DNA of 64,000 bases from JAWKIW01 sp046331175 (GTDB lineage Bacteria > Actinomycetota > Acidimicrobiia > Acidimicrobiales > Acidimicrobilacustridaceae): assembly GCA_046331175.1 (NCBI GenBank), contig JAXLRI010000003.1:1-64000 (forward strand). The letters run 5' to 3'. This document shows, in pieces, positions 39,602-50,559 of this stretch (position 1 is the first letter of the stretch; every line of letters begins with the position of its first letter). The position numbers and the translations under genes were made by a program. Below the pieces are notes generated by a model, which was not told where the DNA came from, did not search any database, and saw nothing but the letters and a program-made list of their open reading frames with translations.

Positions 39602-42600
39602 ATGGAGCGCGATGAGGCCTTCGGCTCCAGGCAGGACGGGTTCGTGGTGCACCGGTGGGACCAGCGCAGCGGGGCGAGAGGGCGGTCGTGGGCCCTCCTG
39701 GTGGGCGCGGCGCTGGTGGCCTCGCTGGTCGTCGGCGTGGCGTCGCCGGCGCTCGCCGCCAACGGCACGGTGTCGGGCACGGTGCGGTCCTCGGTCGGGG
39801 CGCGCCCCCTGCCCGGGGCGACCGTCGAGGCGTACGGCGGCGCCTACGGCGCGCTCTACGGCTCGGCCACCAGCGCCGCCGACGGGACGTTCTCGCTGAG
39901 CCTGCCGGCGGGCAGCTTCCGGATCCGCTACGTCGACCCGACGGGTGCGCACACCACCGTGTACTGGGGTGGCTCGAACGCCTTCGCCTCGGCGGCGACG
40001 GTGGCGGTCCCCTCTGCGGGGACGGTGACGGCCGACTGGACGATGAACGCCGCCGCGCAGCTGGGCGGCACGGTGAGCTCGGCCGTGGGTGGGGCGGCGG
40101 TGGCGGGTGCCACCGTCGAGGTCCTCGACGCCGCGACACTGGCGATCGAGTCGACGGCGACGACCGACGCCGCCGGCGTGTGGCAGCGGCCGGTCAAGCC
40201 GGGCTCCCACAAGCTCCGCATCACCGACCCGTCCGGTGACCACGTGACCGGCTACTCCGGGGGCGGGATGACCCCGGCGTCGGCGACGACCGTCTCGATC
40301 GCCGCCGGGGCGATGGTGACCAGCAACGTGGTGCTCCACCGCCTGCCGAGGCTCCAGGGCACGGTGTCGGCTGCCGGCTTCGGCGGGATCGCAGGCATGT
40401 CGGTCTCGGTGCTCGACGCCACGACCTCGACCGTCGTCGCCACCACGACCACCGCCGCCGACGGGACGTGGTCGCGGCGCGTGGCGGTCGGGTCGTACAA
40501 GGTGCAGTTCAGCGATCCCGCCGGTGGCTTCCGCACGGCGTTCAACGGCGGGGCCACGACGGTCGGCAGCGCCGCGGCCATCGGCCTCGCCCTCGACGCC
40601 ACCTCCGTCGTCGATGCCCAGCTGTCGGCCGACACGATGGTCACGGGCATGGTGACCCGTGGCGGGGCACCCGTCGCTGGGATCACCGTGCAGGCCCTCG
40701 AGCCGTTCTGGGGCGGCGTGGTCACCCAGACGACCACCGACGGGTCCGGCCGCTACTCGCTCGGCGTGGCCCCCGGCTCCTACCGGATCCGCTTCCACGA
40801 CGGCACCGACCTCTACGCCGACGCCTACTCGGGCGCCAGCTACGACTGGGCCGGCTCGTCAGCGACGACCCTCGCCGCCGGCCAGGTCCTCCGCCTCGAC
40901 GTCGCGCTCGCCCTCAACCCCGTGGTGCGGGGGACGATCACGTCCGCCCCGTCGGTCCCGGTGGGCGGCATCACGGTCGAGGCCCGCAACATCTGGGACG
41001 CGCCGGTGCGGACGACCACGAGCGCGGCCGACGGCACCTACACCCTCGCCGGACTCGCACCAGGGACCTACAAGCTGCGGCTGTTCGACCCGAGCGGCCG
41101 CTACCCGATGACGTACGAGGGTGGCTCGCTGACCTTCGACGGTGCCCCCGGCCACCTCCTCGTCCCGGACCAGCAGCTCACCGTCGACCACCGGCTGGTC
41201 GGGTCAGGCGGGTTGCGCGGGCTGGCCAGGGTCGGCACGTTCGGGCCGACCCTCGGCGGCATGTACGTCGTCGTCGTGGCCGCCGGCTCCAACGCGCTGG
41301 CGGGCCTCGCCCTGACCCAGGCCGACGGCACGTGGAGCATCCCCAACCTGGCACCCGGAAGCTACAAGGTGGCCTACGTCGACCCGGCGTGGCTGCAGTC
41401 GGACCCGCCCCCCACCAGCGCGTACCGGCCGATCGTCGTGCCCGATCGCGATCTCGTCGGTGAGGGGCCGGCGGCCGCCCTGGCGGCGGGCGCCACCTTC
41501 ACCGTCACGCTCGGTGCCACGGTGGACACGGGCCTGCAGGGCCTGGCCGGCTACCACTGCAACCGGGTCACCCACCATCCCGGCGCCGACCTCAGCGGCT
41601 GGCAGGCGACGAGCCCCGACGGGCAGCCGCCGTTCCCCAACCTCAAGGGATGCGACCTCCGGGGGGCCAGCCTCGCCGGTGCGTCGGTCCCCAACCCGTC
41701 GGGCGGCTCGTTCCCGTTCATCGCCGACCTGAGCTACGCCGACCTCCGGGGCGCCGATCTGGCGACGGACATGTACTGGGGTCTGGTCGACAGCTACGAG
41801 CACATCCAGCAGCACTTCGACGCCAACCTCACCGGCGCCCGCATCGCCGGTGCCAGCTTCGCCGGGGCGGAGCTCCGGCCGCAGGTGCTGCTGTCCGCCG
41901 ACCACGACTGGACCGGCACCATCCTCACCGGCGCCTCGATGGGCTGGCCCGACTGCTGCTACCCGGGCTACCCCGCCGGGTGGACGCCGCCGCCGACGCC
42001 GCTGTTCTCGTCGGACTTCACCGGCGGCACCCTCTCACCGGCGATGGTCGCGCCACCGTTGAAGCTCGACGGCGCGTCGTTCGGCGGAGCGAGGATCGAT
42101 GGCCTCGCCGGCGTCACCATCGCCGGCCTGACGTGCGTGGCCTGCAAGTTCGGCACCTACGACGTCAACGGGAGCCAGATCCAGCCCGCCGACCTGACCG
42201 GCGCCCACCTGCCCCACGCCGGCTTCCGCGGCAGCGACCTCCACGGCGCCAACCTCACCAACGTCGACCTCTCCAACGCCGATCTGCGCGACGTCAACTG
42301 CGCCGGCGCCAACTTCTCGGGGGCCAACCTCACCGGGGCCGACCTGACCGGGGCGAGCTGCGCCGGAGCCACCTTCACCGGCGCCATCCTGACGGGCGCC
42401 ACCATCACCGGCGCCACGCTCTCGCCCGCCACCGGGCTGACCAAGAGCCAGCTGGTCACCACCGCGCCGAACTGGGCCGGGGTCGACCTGCACAACCTCA
42501 ACCTGTGGGGGATGGACTACAGCGGGCGCAACATGGCCGGCGCCAACCTCTCGTACAGCTACTTCAACTCGGCGAACCTCACCAACGTCGACCTCACCGG

Positions 42601-42908
42601 GGCCAACCTCAAGAACACGACCTTCAGCTACGCCAACGTCACCGGGGCCAAGGTCGCCAACACCGACCTCAAGGTGGCCTACGGCCTCACCGCCGCGCAG
42701 CTCGTGACGACCGGTCCGGACTGGTCGCACACCAACCTGACCGGCTTCGACCTCTCCGGCCGGTCCCTGGTGGGGCGCAACCTCACCGGCGCCAACCTGA
42801 CCAACACGAACCTCAGCGGCACCGGGCTGAGCTTCGCCGGGATCGACCTCGCTGGGCAGGGCTACACGATCACCGGGGCGAACCTGTCGGGGCTGAACCT
42901 CTCGGGCA
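39602..42908 (+). pseudogene. 5' part of an interrupted giant secreted pentapeptide-repeat protein
   Basis: From ATG 39602 to the IS3 insertion; the frame now ends at a TGA at 42929-42931 after 7 IS-encoded residues. Residues 1-52 are a signal peptide (RSWALLVGAALVASLVVGVASPALA). Residues ~55-640 hold six or so prealbumin/carboxypeptidase-regulatory-like repeats, each like GTVSGTVRSSVGARPLPGATVEAY...TSAADGTFSLSLPAGSFRIRYVDP. From ~660 come pentapeptide repeats (A-N/D-L-x-G), interspersed with repeated modules such as GLTKSQLVTTAPNWAGVDL. Removing the IS elements and one 3-bp duplication joins it in frame to 47098-50507: 2,239 codons. An extracellular stalk plus right-handed beta-helix is expected. 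Confidence 0.85.
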
Positions 42909-42973
42909 GGGTCTGCCGCGGGTCTGGTTGACATCCCATGTGTGGGCTTCGCCCGCAGGAGAGGATGGATGCC

Positions 42974-43258
42974 ATGCCCAAGAAGTTCCCGAAGGAGTTC
43001 AAGCGTGATGTGGCCAACGTGGCCCGCCGGGGTGAGTTGACGATCCCGGAGGTCGCGGCTGACTTCGACGTGTCGGTCGAGTCGGTGCGCCGGTGGATGC
43101 GCCAGGCCGACATCGACGACGGGATCGTCGATGGCCAGACGTCGGCGGAGCAGGCCGAGCTGGTGCAGCTGCGCCGCGACAAGCGTCGCCTGGAGCAGGA
43201 GAACGAGATCCTGCGCCGCGCGGCGGCGTACTTCGCGAAGGACGCGCTCCCAAAATGA
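42974..43258 (+). CDS. IS3-family transposase OrfA
   Basis: 94 aa from ATG 42974 (ATG 42965 possible). HTH domain KEFKRDVANVARRGELTIPEVAADFDVSVESVRRWMRQADIDDG and a leucine-zipper-like tail QLRRDKRRLEQENEILRRAAAYFA. Its stop overlaps the OrfB start as ATGA after an AAAA run (43252-43255), the usual -1 frameshift region that makes the OrfAB transposase. Intact. Confidence 0.92.
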   Translation: MPKKFPKEFKRDVANVARRGELTIPEVAADFDVSVESVRRWMRQADIDDGIVDGQTSAEQAELVQLRRDKRRLEQENEILRRAAAYFAKDALPK

Positions 43259-43839
43259 TGTTCCCGCTGGTCCAGGACCTGGCCGATGACGGGGTGCCCG
43301 TCTCGGTGACCTGCGGGGTGCTCGGCTTCAGCCGCCAGGCGTTCTACAAGTGGCGCAACAGCCCGGTCTGCCAGCGCGATCTCGACGACGCGTATCTGAC
43401 CAACGAGCTCGTCGATCTCCACGCGGAGGATCCCGAGTTCGGGTACCGGTTCCTCGCGGATGAGCTCGAGGCCGCCGGCGAGGCGGTCGGCGAGCGGCGG
43501 GTGTGGCGGCTGTGCCGGGACCAGAAGCTGTGGTCGAGCACGGTCCGCAAGGGCCGTTCGGGCAAGCGCCCGGGCCCGGCGGTCCACGACGATCTCGTGA
43601 AGCGGGACTTCACCGCCGAGGCGCCGGATCTGGTGTGGTTGACCGACATCACCGAACACCCCACCGCCGAGGGCAAGCTCTACTGCTGCGCGATCAAGGA
43701 CGTGTTCTCGAACCGGATCGTCGGCTACTCGATCGCCGATCGCATGACCGCCCAGCTCGCCACCGGCGCGTTGCGCTCGGCGATCGCACGCCGTCAACCT
43801 GACGGGACGGTCGTGGTTCACAGCGACCGCGGGTCCCAG
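43258..43839 (+). pseudogene. IS3-family transposase OrfB, 5' part
   Basis: 194 residues of the rve integrase domain: the HTH_21-like lead (FGYRFLADELEAAGEAVGERRVWRLCRDQKLW), first Asp in LVWLTDITEHPTAEGKLYCCAIKDVFSNRIVGYSI and second Asp in VVVHSDRGSQ, where the IS30 element interrupts it. Resumes at 46753. Confidence 0.93.
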
Positions 43840-43886
43840 GGCGAACTCAACCGGTCGTCGCAACACCTCGATGATGGAGGTGAGCG

Positions 43887-44284
43887 ATGGCGACGATGCG
43901 GGAGCGTCAGCGGGAGGTGCAGTTGTATCGGGGGCAGGTGCCGTCGCCGGGGCGGCCGACGGTCGCTTGGCGCGAGGACCGCGTGCGGTTCTGGGAGGCG
44001 GTCGCCGGTGGGGCGATGACCGAAGAGGCCGCGGAGGTGGCGGGTGTGTCATCCCCCGTTGGGTTCCGGTGGTTCCGTCACGCTGGCGGTGTGAACCCTT
44101 GTCTTCCTCCGACGGTGTCGGGCCGCTACCTGTCGTTCTCCGAGCGCGAGGACATCGCGCTGCTCAAGGCCCAGGGTCTGGGCGTGCGGGAGATCGCGAG
44201 ACGGATCGGGCGGCATCCGTCGACGGTCTCGCGGGAGCTTCGCCGCAATGCGTCGACTCGGACGTGGCGGCTCGACTACAAGCC
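43887..44284 (+). pseudogene. IS30-family transposase, 5' part
   Basis: Starts at ATG 43887 with a basic N-terminus and the HTH region LSFSEREDIALLKAQGLGVREIARRIGRHPSTVSRELRRNASTRTWRLDYK. The IS256 insertion cuts after ...LDYK. Joined to 45740-46742 it gives an intact 466-aa frame. Confidence 0.92.
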
Positions 44285-45731
44285 GGGCGTGTCAGATGGT
44301 CTGTGTAGGAGCTCCTCATCGAGTGAGGTAGTGACATGACGATCGTGATGACCGACGATGCCGTGATGGGTGAAGCCGAGCAGGCCGCAGTGGATCAGCT
44401 GATCGACGCGGGGTTGCTCGATGAGCTGATGGCCCGTGTTGATGCGGGCGAGCTGCAGTTGACCGGTGAGGGCGGGTTCTTGCCCGGGTTGATCAAGGCG
44501 GTGCTCGAGCGTGGTCTGCAGGCCGAGCTGACCGAGCACCTCGGCTATGAGAAGGGCGATCCGGCGGGCCGGGGGTCGCCGAACTCGAGGAACGGGTCGA
44601 CCCCCAAGACCGTGTTGACCGAGATCGGTGACGTGGGTCTGGACACGCCCCGGGATCGGGCCGGCAGCTTCGAGCCCAGGCTGGTCCCGAAGGGCGCCCG
44701 CCGGCTCGGCGGCCTCGACGAGATGATCATCTCGCTGTACGCCGGTGGGATGACGGTGCGGGACATCCAGGCGCACCTGGCCCGCACCATCGGCACCGAG
44801 GTGAGCCACGAGACGATCTCCAAGATCACCGACGCCGTCCTCGAAGAGGTCAAGGCGTGGCAGACCCGGCCCCTCGAGGAGCTCTACCCGATCATCTACC
44901 TGGATGCCTTGGTGGTGAAGGTCCGTGACGGCCACCAGGTCCGCAACAAGGCCGCCCACATCGCCGTGGGCGTCGACCTCGACGGCATCAAGCACGTGCT
45001 GGGCATCTGGGTGCAAGCCACCGAAGGCGCCAAGTTCTGGGCGGGGGTGTGCGCCGAGCTGGCCAACCGGGGCGTCAAGGACGTGCTCATCGTGTGCTGC
45101 GATGGCCTCACCGGGTTCCCCGAGGCCATCGAGGCGACCTGGCCCCAGGCCACCGTGCAGACCTGTGTCGTGCACCTCATCCGGGCGTCGATGCGGTTCG
45201 TGTCCTACAAGGACCGCAAGAAGGTCGCGGCGGGCCTCAAGGCCATCTACACCGCCCCCACCGTCGAGGCCGCCGAGACCGCCCTGTTGGACTTCGAGGG
45301 CTCCGAGCTCGGTCAGCGCTACCCAGCGACGGTCTCGACGTGGACCTCGGCCTGGGAGCGGTTCATCCCGTTCCTGGAGTTCCCGCCCGAGGTCCGCCGG
45401 ATCATCTACACGACCAACGCCATCGAGTCGCTGAACTACCAGCTCCGCAAGATCATCAAGAACCGCGGGCACTTCCCCAACGACGACGCCGTCATCAAGC
45501 TGTTGTGGCTCGCCATCCGCGACATCGAAGACAAGCGGGCCCGGCAACGAGCCAAGGAGGCCGGCAAGGCCCGCAACGACCGGCGAGCCCCCGGCCGTCT
45601 CGTCGAAGGCGCCACCACCCACGGCTGGAAAGCCGCCCTGGGCGCCCTCACCATCGCCTACCCCGACCGCGTCGCCGGCCGGATCTGACCAACCAACCAC
45701 GAGCTACTTACACAGAAGACTTGACAGGCTC
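44285..45731 (+). mobile_element. IS256-family insertion sequence, copy 2 (1447 bp)
   Basis: Same ends, same length and, as far as I can compare, the same sequence as copy 1 at 30615-32061, in the same orientation. Innermost of three nested insertions, therefore the youngest. Confidence 0.93.
44336..45688 (+). CDS. IS256-family transposase, copy 2
   Basis: 450 aa; the protein is identical to copy 1 at 30666-32018 (DDE catalytic residues as described there). Intact and presumably able to mobilise both copies. Confidence 0.96.
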   Translation: MTIVMTDDAVMGEAEQAAVDQLIDAGLLDELMARVDAGELQLTGEGGFLPGLIKAVLERGLQAELTEHLGYEKGDPAGRGSPNSRNGSTPKTVLTEIGDVGLDTPRDRAGSFEPRLVPKGARRLGGLDEMIISLYAGGMTVRDIQAHLARTIGTEVSHETISKITDAVLEEVKAWQTRPLEELYPIIYLDALVVKVRDGHQVRNKAAHIAVGVDLDGIKHVLGIWVQATEGAKFWAGVCAELANRGVKDVLIVCCDGLTGFPEAIEATWPQATVQTCVVHLIRASMRFVSYKDRKKVAAGLKAIYTAPTVEAAETALLDFEGSELGQRYPATVSTWTSAWERFIPFLEFPPEVRRIIYTTNAIESLNYQLRKIIKNRGHFPNDDAVIKLLWLAIRDIEDKRARQRAKEAGKARNDRRAPGRLVEGATTHGWKAALGALTIAYPDRVAGRI

Positions 45732-45739
45732 TACAAGCC

Positions 45740-46742
45740 CTCGATCGCCCAGTGGCACGCCGAACGTCGCGCCCGGCGCCCCAAGACAGCCAAGCTCGCG
45801 ACGAACGACCGGCTTCGCGAGTACGTGCAGGATCGGCTGGCTGGACGGGTCTGTGATCCCGATGGACGCCCGGTCGGCCCTGAGGGCCCGGCGTGGAAGG
45901 GCCACAACAAACCCCGGCGCGGTGATCGCCGATGGGTGCAGGCGTGGAGTCCGGAGCAGATAGCGAACCGGCTCCGGCTCGACTTCCCCGATGATGAGTC
46001 CATGCGGATCAGCCACGAGGCGATCTACCAGGCCCTCTATGTCGAAAGCAGAGGTGCCCTCAGCCGGGAGCTCGTCGCGTGCCTGCGCACCGGGCGGGCC
46101 CTGCGGGTGCCTCGAGGCCGCGCCAAACGCAAGGCCTGGGCGCACGTGACACCGGAGGTGATGATCAGTGAGCGACCCGCCGAAGTCGAAGACCGTGCTG
46201 TTCCCGGTCATTGGGAGGGCGACTTGCTGATCGGCCTGGAACGGTCAGCGATCGGGACGCTCGTCGAGCGCACCACCCGACTCACGATGTTGGTCCACCT
46301 CCCACGCGAGGAAGGCTTCGGCGTGATCCCGCGCACCAAGAACGGGCCGCCGTTGGCCGGCTACGGCGCCGTCACCATGAAGAACGCCCTTGCCGCCACC
46401 ATGTCGACGCTGCCAGAGCAGCTGCGCCGCTCGCTGACCTGGGATCGAGGCAAGGAGCTCTCGGCCCACGCCGCGTTCAAGGTCGAGACTGGCATCCCCG
46501 TGTTCTTCGCTGACCCACAAAGCCCGTGGCAACGGGGGACCAACGAGAACACCAACGGTCTTCTTCGCCAGTACTTCCCCAAGGGCACGGACCTGTCGCG
46601 ATGGAGCGCCGACGACATCACCGCGGTCGCCGCCGCTCTGAACTCCAGGCCCCGCAAGATCCTCGGCTGGAGAACACCCGCCGAAGCCTTCGACGAGCAC
46701 CTACGCTCGCTTCAAGCAGCCGGTGTTGCTTCGATCGATTGA
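45740..46742 (+). pseudogene. IS30-family transposase, 3' part
   Basis: Continues as PSIAQWHAERRARRPKTAKL..., with the core PAEVEDRAVPGHWEGDLLIGLERSAIGTLVERTTR (first Asp), SLTWDRGKELSAH (second Asp) and the WQRGTNENTNGLLRQYFPKGTDLS block with the catalytic Glu, the hallmark of IS30 transposases. Ends at TGA 46740-46742. Confidence 0.93.
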
Positions 46743-46752
46743 GCCTGGTCAG

Positions 46753-47055
46753 TTCCGCTCGAGGGCGTTCCGGGCTGTGCTCGCCGCCGCCGGGCTGCAG
46801 GGGTCGATGGGTCGGGTCGCGTCGGCCGGTGACAACGCGGCGATGGAGTCGTTCTTCGCGCTCTTGCAGAAGAACGTGCTCGATCGGCGCCGGTGGCGGA
46901 CCCGCTCGGAGCTGCGCTACGAGATCGTCACCTGGATCGAGCACACCTACAACCGTCGGCGCCGCCAGCGCGGCCTGGGCAAGCTCACCCCGGTCGAGTT
47001 CGAGCTCGCCTTCACCCCTCAACCCGCCGCCGGAGACGCCGCCCAGGCGGCATGA
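46753..47055 (+). pseudogene. IS3-family transposase OrfB, 3' part
   Basis: FRSRAFRAVLAAAGLQGSMGRVASAGDNAAMESFFALLQKNVLDRRRW..., including the catalytic Glu (AAMESFFALLQ) and the typical end WIEHTYNRRRRQRGLGKLTPVEFE. Stop at 47053-47055. Confidence 0.92.
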
Positions 47056-47094
47056 TCAGTCACAACAGCTGTCAACCGAACTCGCGGCAGACCC

Positions 47095-50000
47095 GCACGA
47101 ACCTCACCGGCCTCAACGCCACGGGCGCCAACCTGTCGGGCGCGAACCTCACCGCCGCAGTGGCGTTCTTCGCCAACCTCACGAACGCCAACCTGAGCAA
47201 CGCCAACCTGACCAACGCCAACTTCGCGGGGGCGATCCTGACCAACGCCAACTTCGCCGGCGCGATCACCACCGGCGCGAACCTCAGCGGCAACGACCTG
47301 GCGGGCCTCGACCTCCACGGCCTCGACTTCTCGGGGCTGAACCTGACGGGCTACCACTTCGAGGGCGCCAACCTCACCGGCGCGAAGCTCACCGGCACCA
47401 ACCTCACCGGGGCCTTCCTCCACGGCACGAACCTCACGTCGGCGACCCTGACCAACGCCAACCTCACGGGCGCCGACCTGTCGACCGCGAACCTCCGGTC
47501 GACGGCGGTCGCCGGCGCCACCTTCACCAACGCCAACCTCAGCGGCGCCAGCCTGGTGAGCGCCACCGGGGACGGCCTGGGCCTCGCCGGCGCAAACCTG
47601 ACCAACGCCGACCTGACCAACGCCGGCCTGCACGGCACCTTCACCGCCGCCACGCTCACCGGCGCCACCATCGCCGGCGCCGACCTGAGCGGCAGCGGCG
47701 GGTTCAGCGTCACCCAGCTCCGGTCGACGAACCACGACTGGACGGCGACGAAGCTCACCAACGTCGACCTGTCCGGCACCGACTTCGTGGCCGGTGGCTA
47801 CGTCCTGACCAACGCCGACCTCACCGGGGCCAACCTGTCCGGAGCGAAGCTGGCCGGACTCGACCTGCGGACCGTGGTGCTGAGCTACGCCAGCCTGGCC
47901 ACCGCCAACCTGAGCAGCGTCGACCTGCACGGCAAGACCCTGACCCAGGTGTCGTTCACGGGCGCCAACCTGACCGGCGCGAACCTGTCGGGCGTCAGCC
48001 TCACCTACACCGGCTACTCCACGTACTTCGACAACGCCAACCTGACCAACGCCGACCTGTCGGGGTCCACGATGGCGTGGGCCGTGTTCACCGGCGCCAC
48101 CCTCAACGGGGCTCGGATCACCGGGGCGAACCTCAGCGGCACCTGGGGCCTCACCAAGGCGAGCCTGCAGACGACCCAGCACGACTGGACCGGGACCAGC
48201 CTGTACCACGCACGGAACGGCTATTACGGCATCGACCTGGCCGGCGTCGACTTCGCTGCCGGTGGGTACCTCCTCGCCGGCGCCGACCTGCGGGAGGCCT
48301 CCCTCGTCGGCGTCAACCTCGCCGGCCGCGACCTGACCGGCACCAACCTCGCCCGTGCCGACCTGACCGGCGCGGTGCTGACCGGGGCGAGCCTCACCGG
48401 GACCGTGATCACCGACGCCGTGCTCACCAACGCCGTGGGGCTGACCAGGAACCAGCTCACGACGACCTCCCACGCGTGGGGGGCGATCCGGTTGGCCGGC
48501 ACCGGCGTGTCCTTCGACGCCTTCGACTTCGTGGCCGGCGGGTACACGCTGCGCCAGTCGAGCACGTATCCGTACCCGGCGGTCGACCTCAGCGGGCTGA
48601 GCCTGGTGGGGGCCAACCTGTCGGCGGCGGGTGGCTTCGACTTCAACCGAGCCAACCTCTCGAACGCGAACCTCAGCGGCGCCAACCTCGCCGGCACCAA
48701 CCTCAGCTCCGCCACGCTGACGGGCGCGAACCTCTCCGGGGCGAACGTGGCGGGCACCGCCCTCGGCGCCCTCACCGCGGCCCAGGTCCTGGCCATCGGA
48801 CCGGGCTGGACCTCGGCGTCGTCGTACAACGGCGGCGACTGGACCGGCATCGACCTGTCCGGACGCAACCTGACCGGCCTGCAGCTCGCGAGCGTGAACC
48901 TGTCCGGTGCCAACCTGAGCAGCACCAACCTCACCAACGCCTCGTTCGCGTCGGTGACGGCGTCGGGGGCCAGGTGGACCGGTGCGATCACCACCGGCCT
49001 GGTCCTCGAGGGGTCCGACGTCTCGTCGCCGATCGGCCTGACGGCGGCGCAGATCCTCGCGACCAACCACAGCTGGAAGTCGGTCAAGGCGCGGGGCGTC
49101 GACTTCGGTGGCGCCGACCTCACCGGCTTCTCGTTCTACGGCGGCGACCTCTCGTCGGCCTCCTTCACCGGTGCCAACCTCACGAACGCCAGCCTCTCCT
49201 ACGCGAACCTCACCTCGACCACCTTCACCGGCGCCCGCATCACGGGCGCACAGTTCTGGAGCACCACGGCGACGGCCGCCCAGCTGGTGTCGGCCAACCG
49301 CGACTGGACCGGCACGTACCTGCCGACGGCCGACCTCAGCGGCGCCGACCTGCACAGCCCGCCGGTCAAGCTCGACAACGCCGACCTGTCGCAGCTGAAC
49401 CTGACGGGGGCGAACCTCACCGGGGCATCCACGGTCGGTGCGAAGCTGTTCGGCGCCGACTTGTCCAACGCGGTCGGGCTCACCACCGCCCAGGTCCTGG
49501 CGGCGAACCACAACCTCCAGCGCACCCAGCTCGACGGCACCGCCGTCGACTTCAGCGGCGTGAGCCTCAGCGGTTGGGACATCACCGGCGCCAAGCTGTC
49601 CGGGCTCAACTTCACCGGTGCCTCGCTCGTCGGCGTCGTGACCACCTCGTACACGGGGTTCAACGTCTGGGGCGCGGACCTCGGCGGAACCAACCTCACC
49701 GGGGCGGATCTGACCGGCGTCAGCCTCCGCGACATGATCCTGGCGAACGCCACGGGGCTGACGAGGGCGCAGCTCCAGGCCACGGGCACCACCTGGGACA
49801 GGGCGCAGCTGCAGGGGATCGGCACCGACCTGTCGGGCATCGACCTCCACGCCCGCTCGCTCGTCGGTGCGCGCCTCGACGGCCTCAACCTGACCGGCGC
49901 CAACCTCGCGTCCGTCTCCGCCAGCGGCGCATCGTTCGCCAACGCCAACCTGACCAGTGCCGTCCTCGCCGGCGCGACGCTCTCGAGCGCCGACCTCACC

Positions 50001-50507
50001 GCGGCCAACCTGACCGGCGCCAACCTCTCGAACGCCAACCTGTCGAGCGCAAACCTCACCACCGCCGTCCTGACGAACGCCAACCTCGCCAACGCCACCC
50101 TGACCGGTGCGACCCTCACCGGGGTCACCCTGACCGGGGCCACGATCACCGGCGCCACCTTCGCGGGGTCGACGGGCCTGACCGGGGCGAAGCTGGCCGC
50201 CACGGCCGCCAACTGGACGGGGACGAGCCTCAACGGCCTCAACGTGTGGGCCGGTAACTTCAGCGGCAAGAACCTCACCAACGCCGACCTGCGCAACACC
50301 AAGCTCAACTACAACAACCTGTCGGGCACCAACCTGAGCGGGACCAAGCTGGACGGCGCCGATCTCACCGCCGCCACGATGAAGAACGCCACCGGCCTCC
50401 CCAGCGGCTGGAACACCGCCATCTACAACACGACGACCTGCCCCGACGCCACGGTGGCCAAGCCCGCCACCGCCCAGACCACCTGCGTCGGCCACAACCT
50501 GCCCTGA
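47095..50507 (+). pseudogene. 3' part of the interrupted giant pentapeptide-repeat protein
   Basis: About 1,136 residues, nearly all pentapeptide repeats (NLTGANLSGANLT...). The uniform run is broken every ~70-100 residues by a module of the type GLTxAQLxxTxxxWxGxxLxGxDLSG, and by GYxLTNADL-like turns, suggesting stacked beta-helix blocks with helical caps. It ends in a small Cys-containing tail (TTTCPDATVAKPATAQTTCVGHNLP) without a sorting signal. It has no start codon of its own that would restore export, so the protein is not made unless the elements excise. Confidence 0.83.
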
Positions 50508-50559
50508 TCGACGGCCGCCGGGCGCACCTGGGGCGGATCGGTCCCGCCGATCGATGGCC

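Larger units (their letters stand above)
44277..45739. repeat. 8-bp target-site duplication around IS256 copy 2
   Basis: TACAAGCC at 44277-44284 and 45732-45739, directly flanking the element. Confidence 0.85.
43840..46749 (+). mobile_element. IS30-family element, interrupted by IS256 copy 2
   Basis: Ends GGCGAACTCAACCGGTCGTC (left) and, reverse-complemented right, ACCAGGCTCAATCGATCGAA align without gaps, about 19 of 28 positions matching through GCAACACC. Uninterrupted length would be about 1.45 kb. Inserted within OrfB of the IS3 element with a 3-bp duplication. Confidence 0.87.
43837..46752. repeat. 3-bp target-site duplication (CAG) around the IS30-family element
   Basis: CAG at 43837-43839 and 46750-46752. 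Removing one copy and the element restores ...GSQ-FRSRAF... of OrfB in frame. Confidence 0.8.
42909..47094 (+). mobile_element. IS3-family element, itself interrupted by IS30 and IS256 copies
   Basis: Inverted ends GGGTCTGCCGCGGGTCTG at left and, as reverse complement at right, GGGTCTGCCGCGAGTTCG, both continuing to GGTTGACA. Two overlapping ORFs (orfA, orfB) in -1 relation. With the inner insert removed it is about 1.27 kb, normal for IS3. Inserted in the pentapeptide gene. Confidence 0.88.
42906..47097. repeat. 3-bp target-site duplication (GCA) around the IS3-family element
   Basis: GCA at 42906-42908 and 47095-47097 flanks the outer insertion. Removing one copy with the element restores the host frame (GGC ACG AAC CTC, Gly-Thr-Asn-Leu). 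Confidence 0.75.

Noticed and set aside
39602..42908. Two independent genes on either side of the IS3 element
   Set aside because: Excision of the element plus one GCA restores a single frame and continues the repeat pattern.
30615..45731. Composite transposon bounded by the two IS256 copies
   Set aside because: Each copy has its own distinct 8-bp target duplication (CTACGCCG and TACAAGCC), so they inserted independently.
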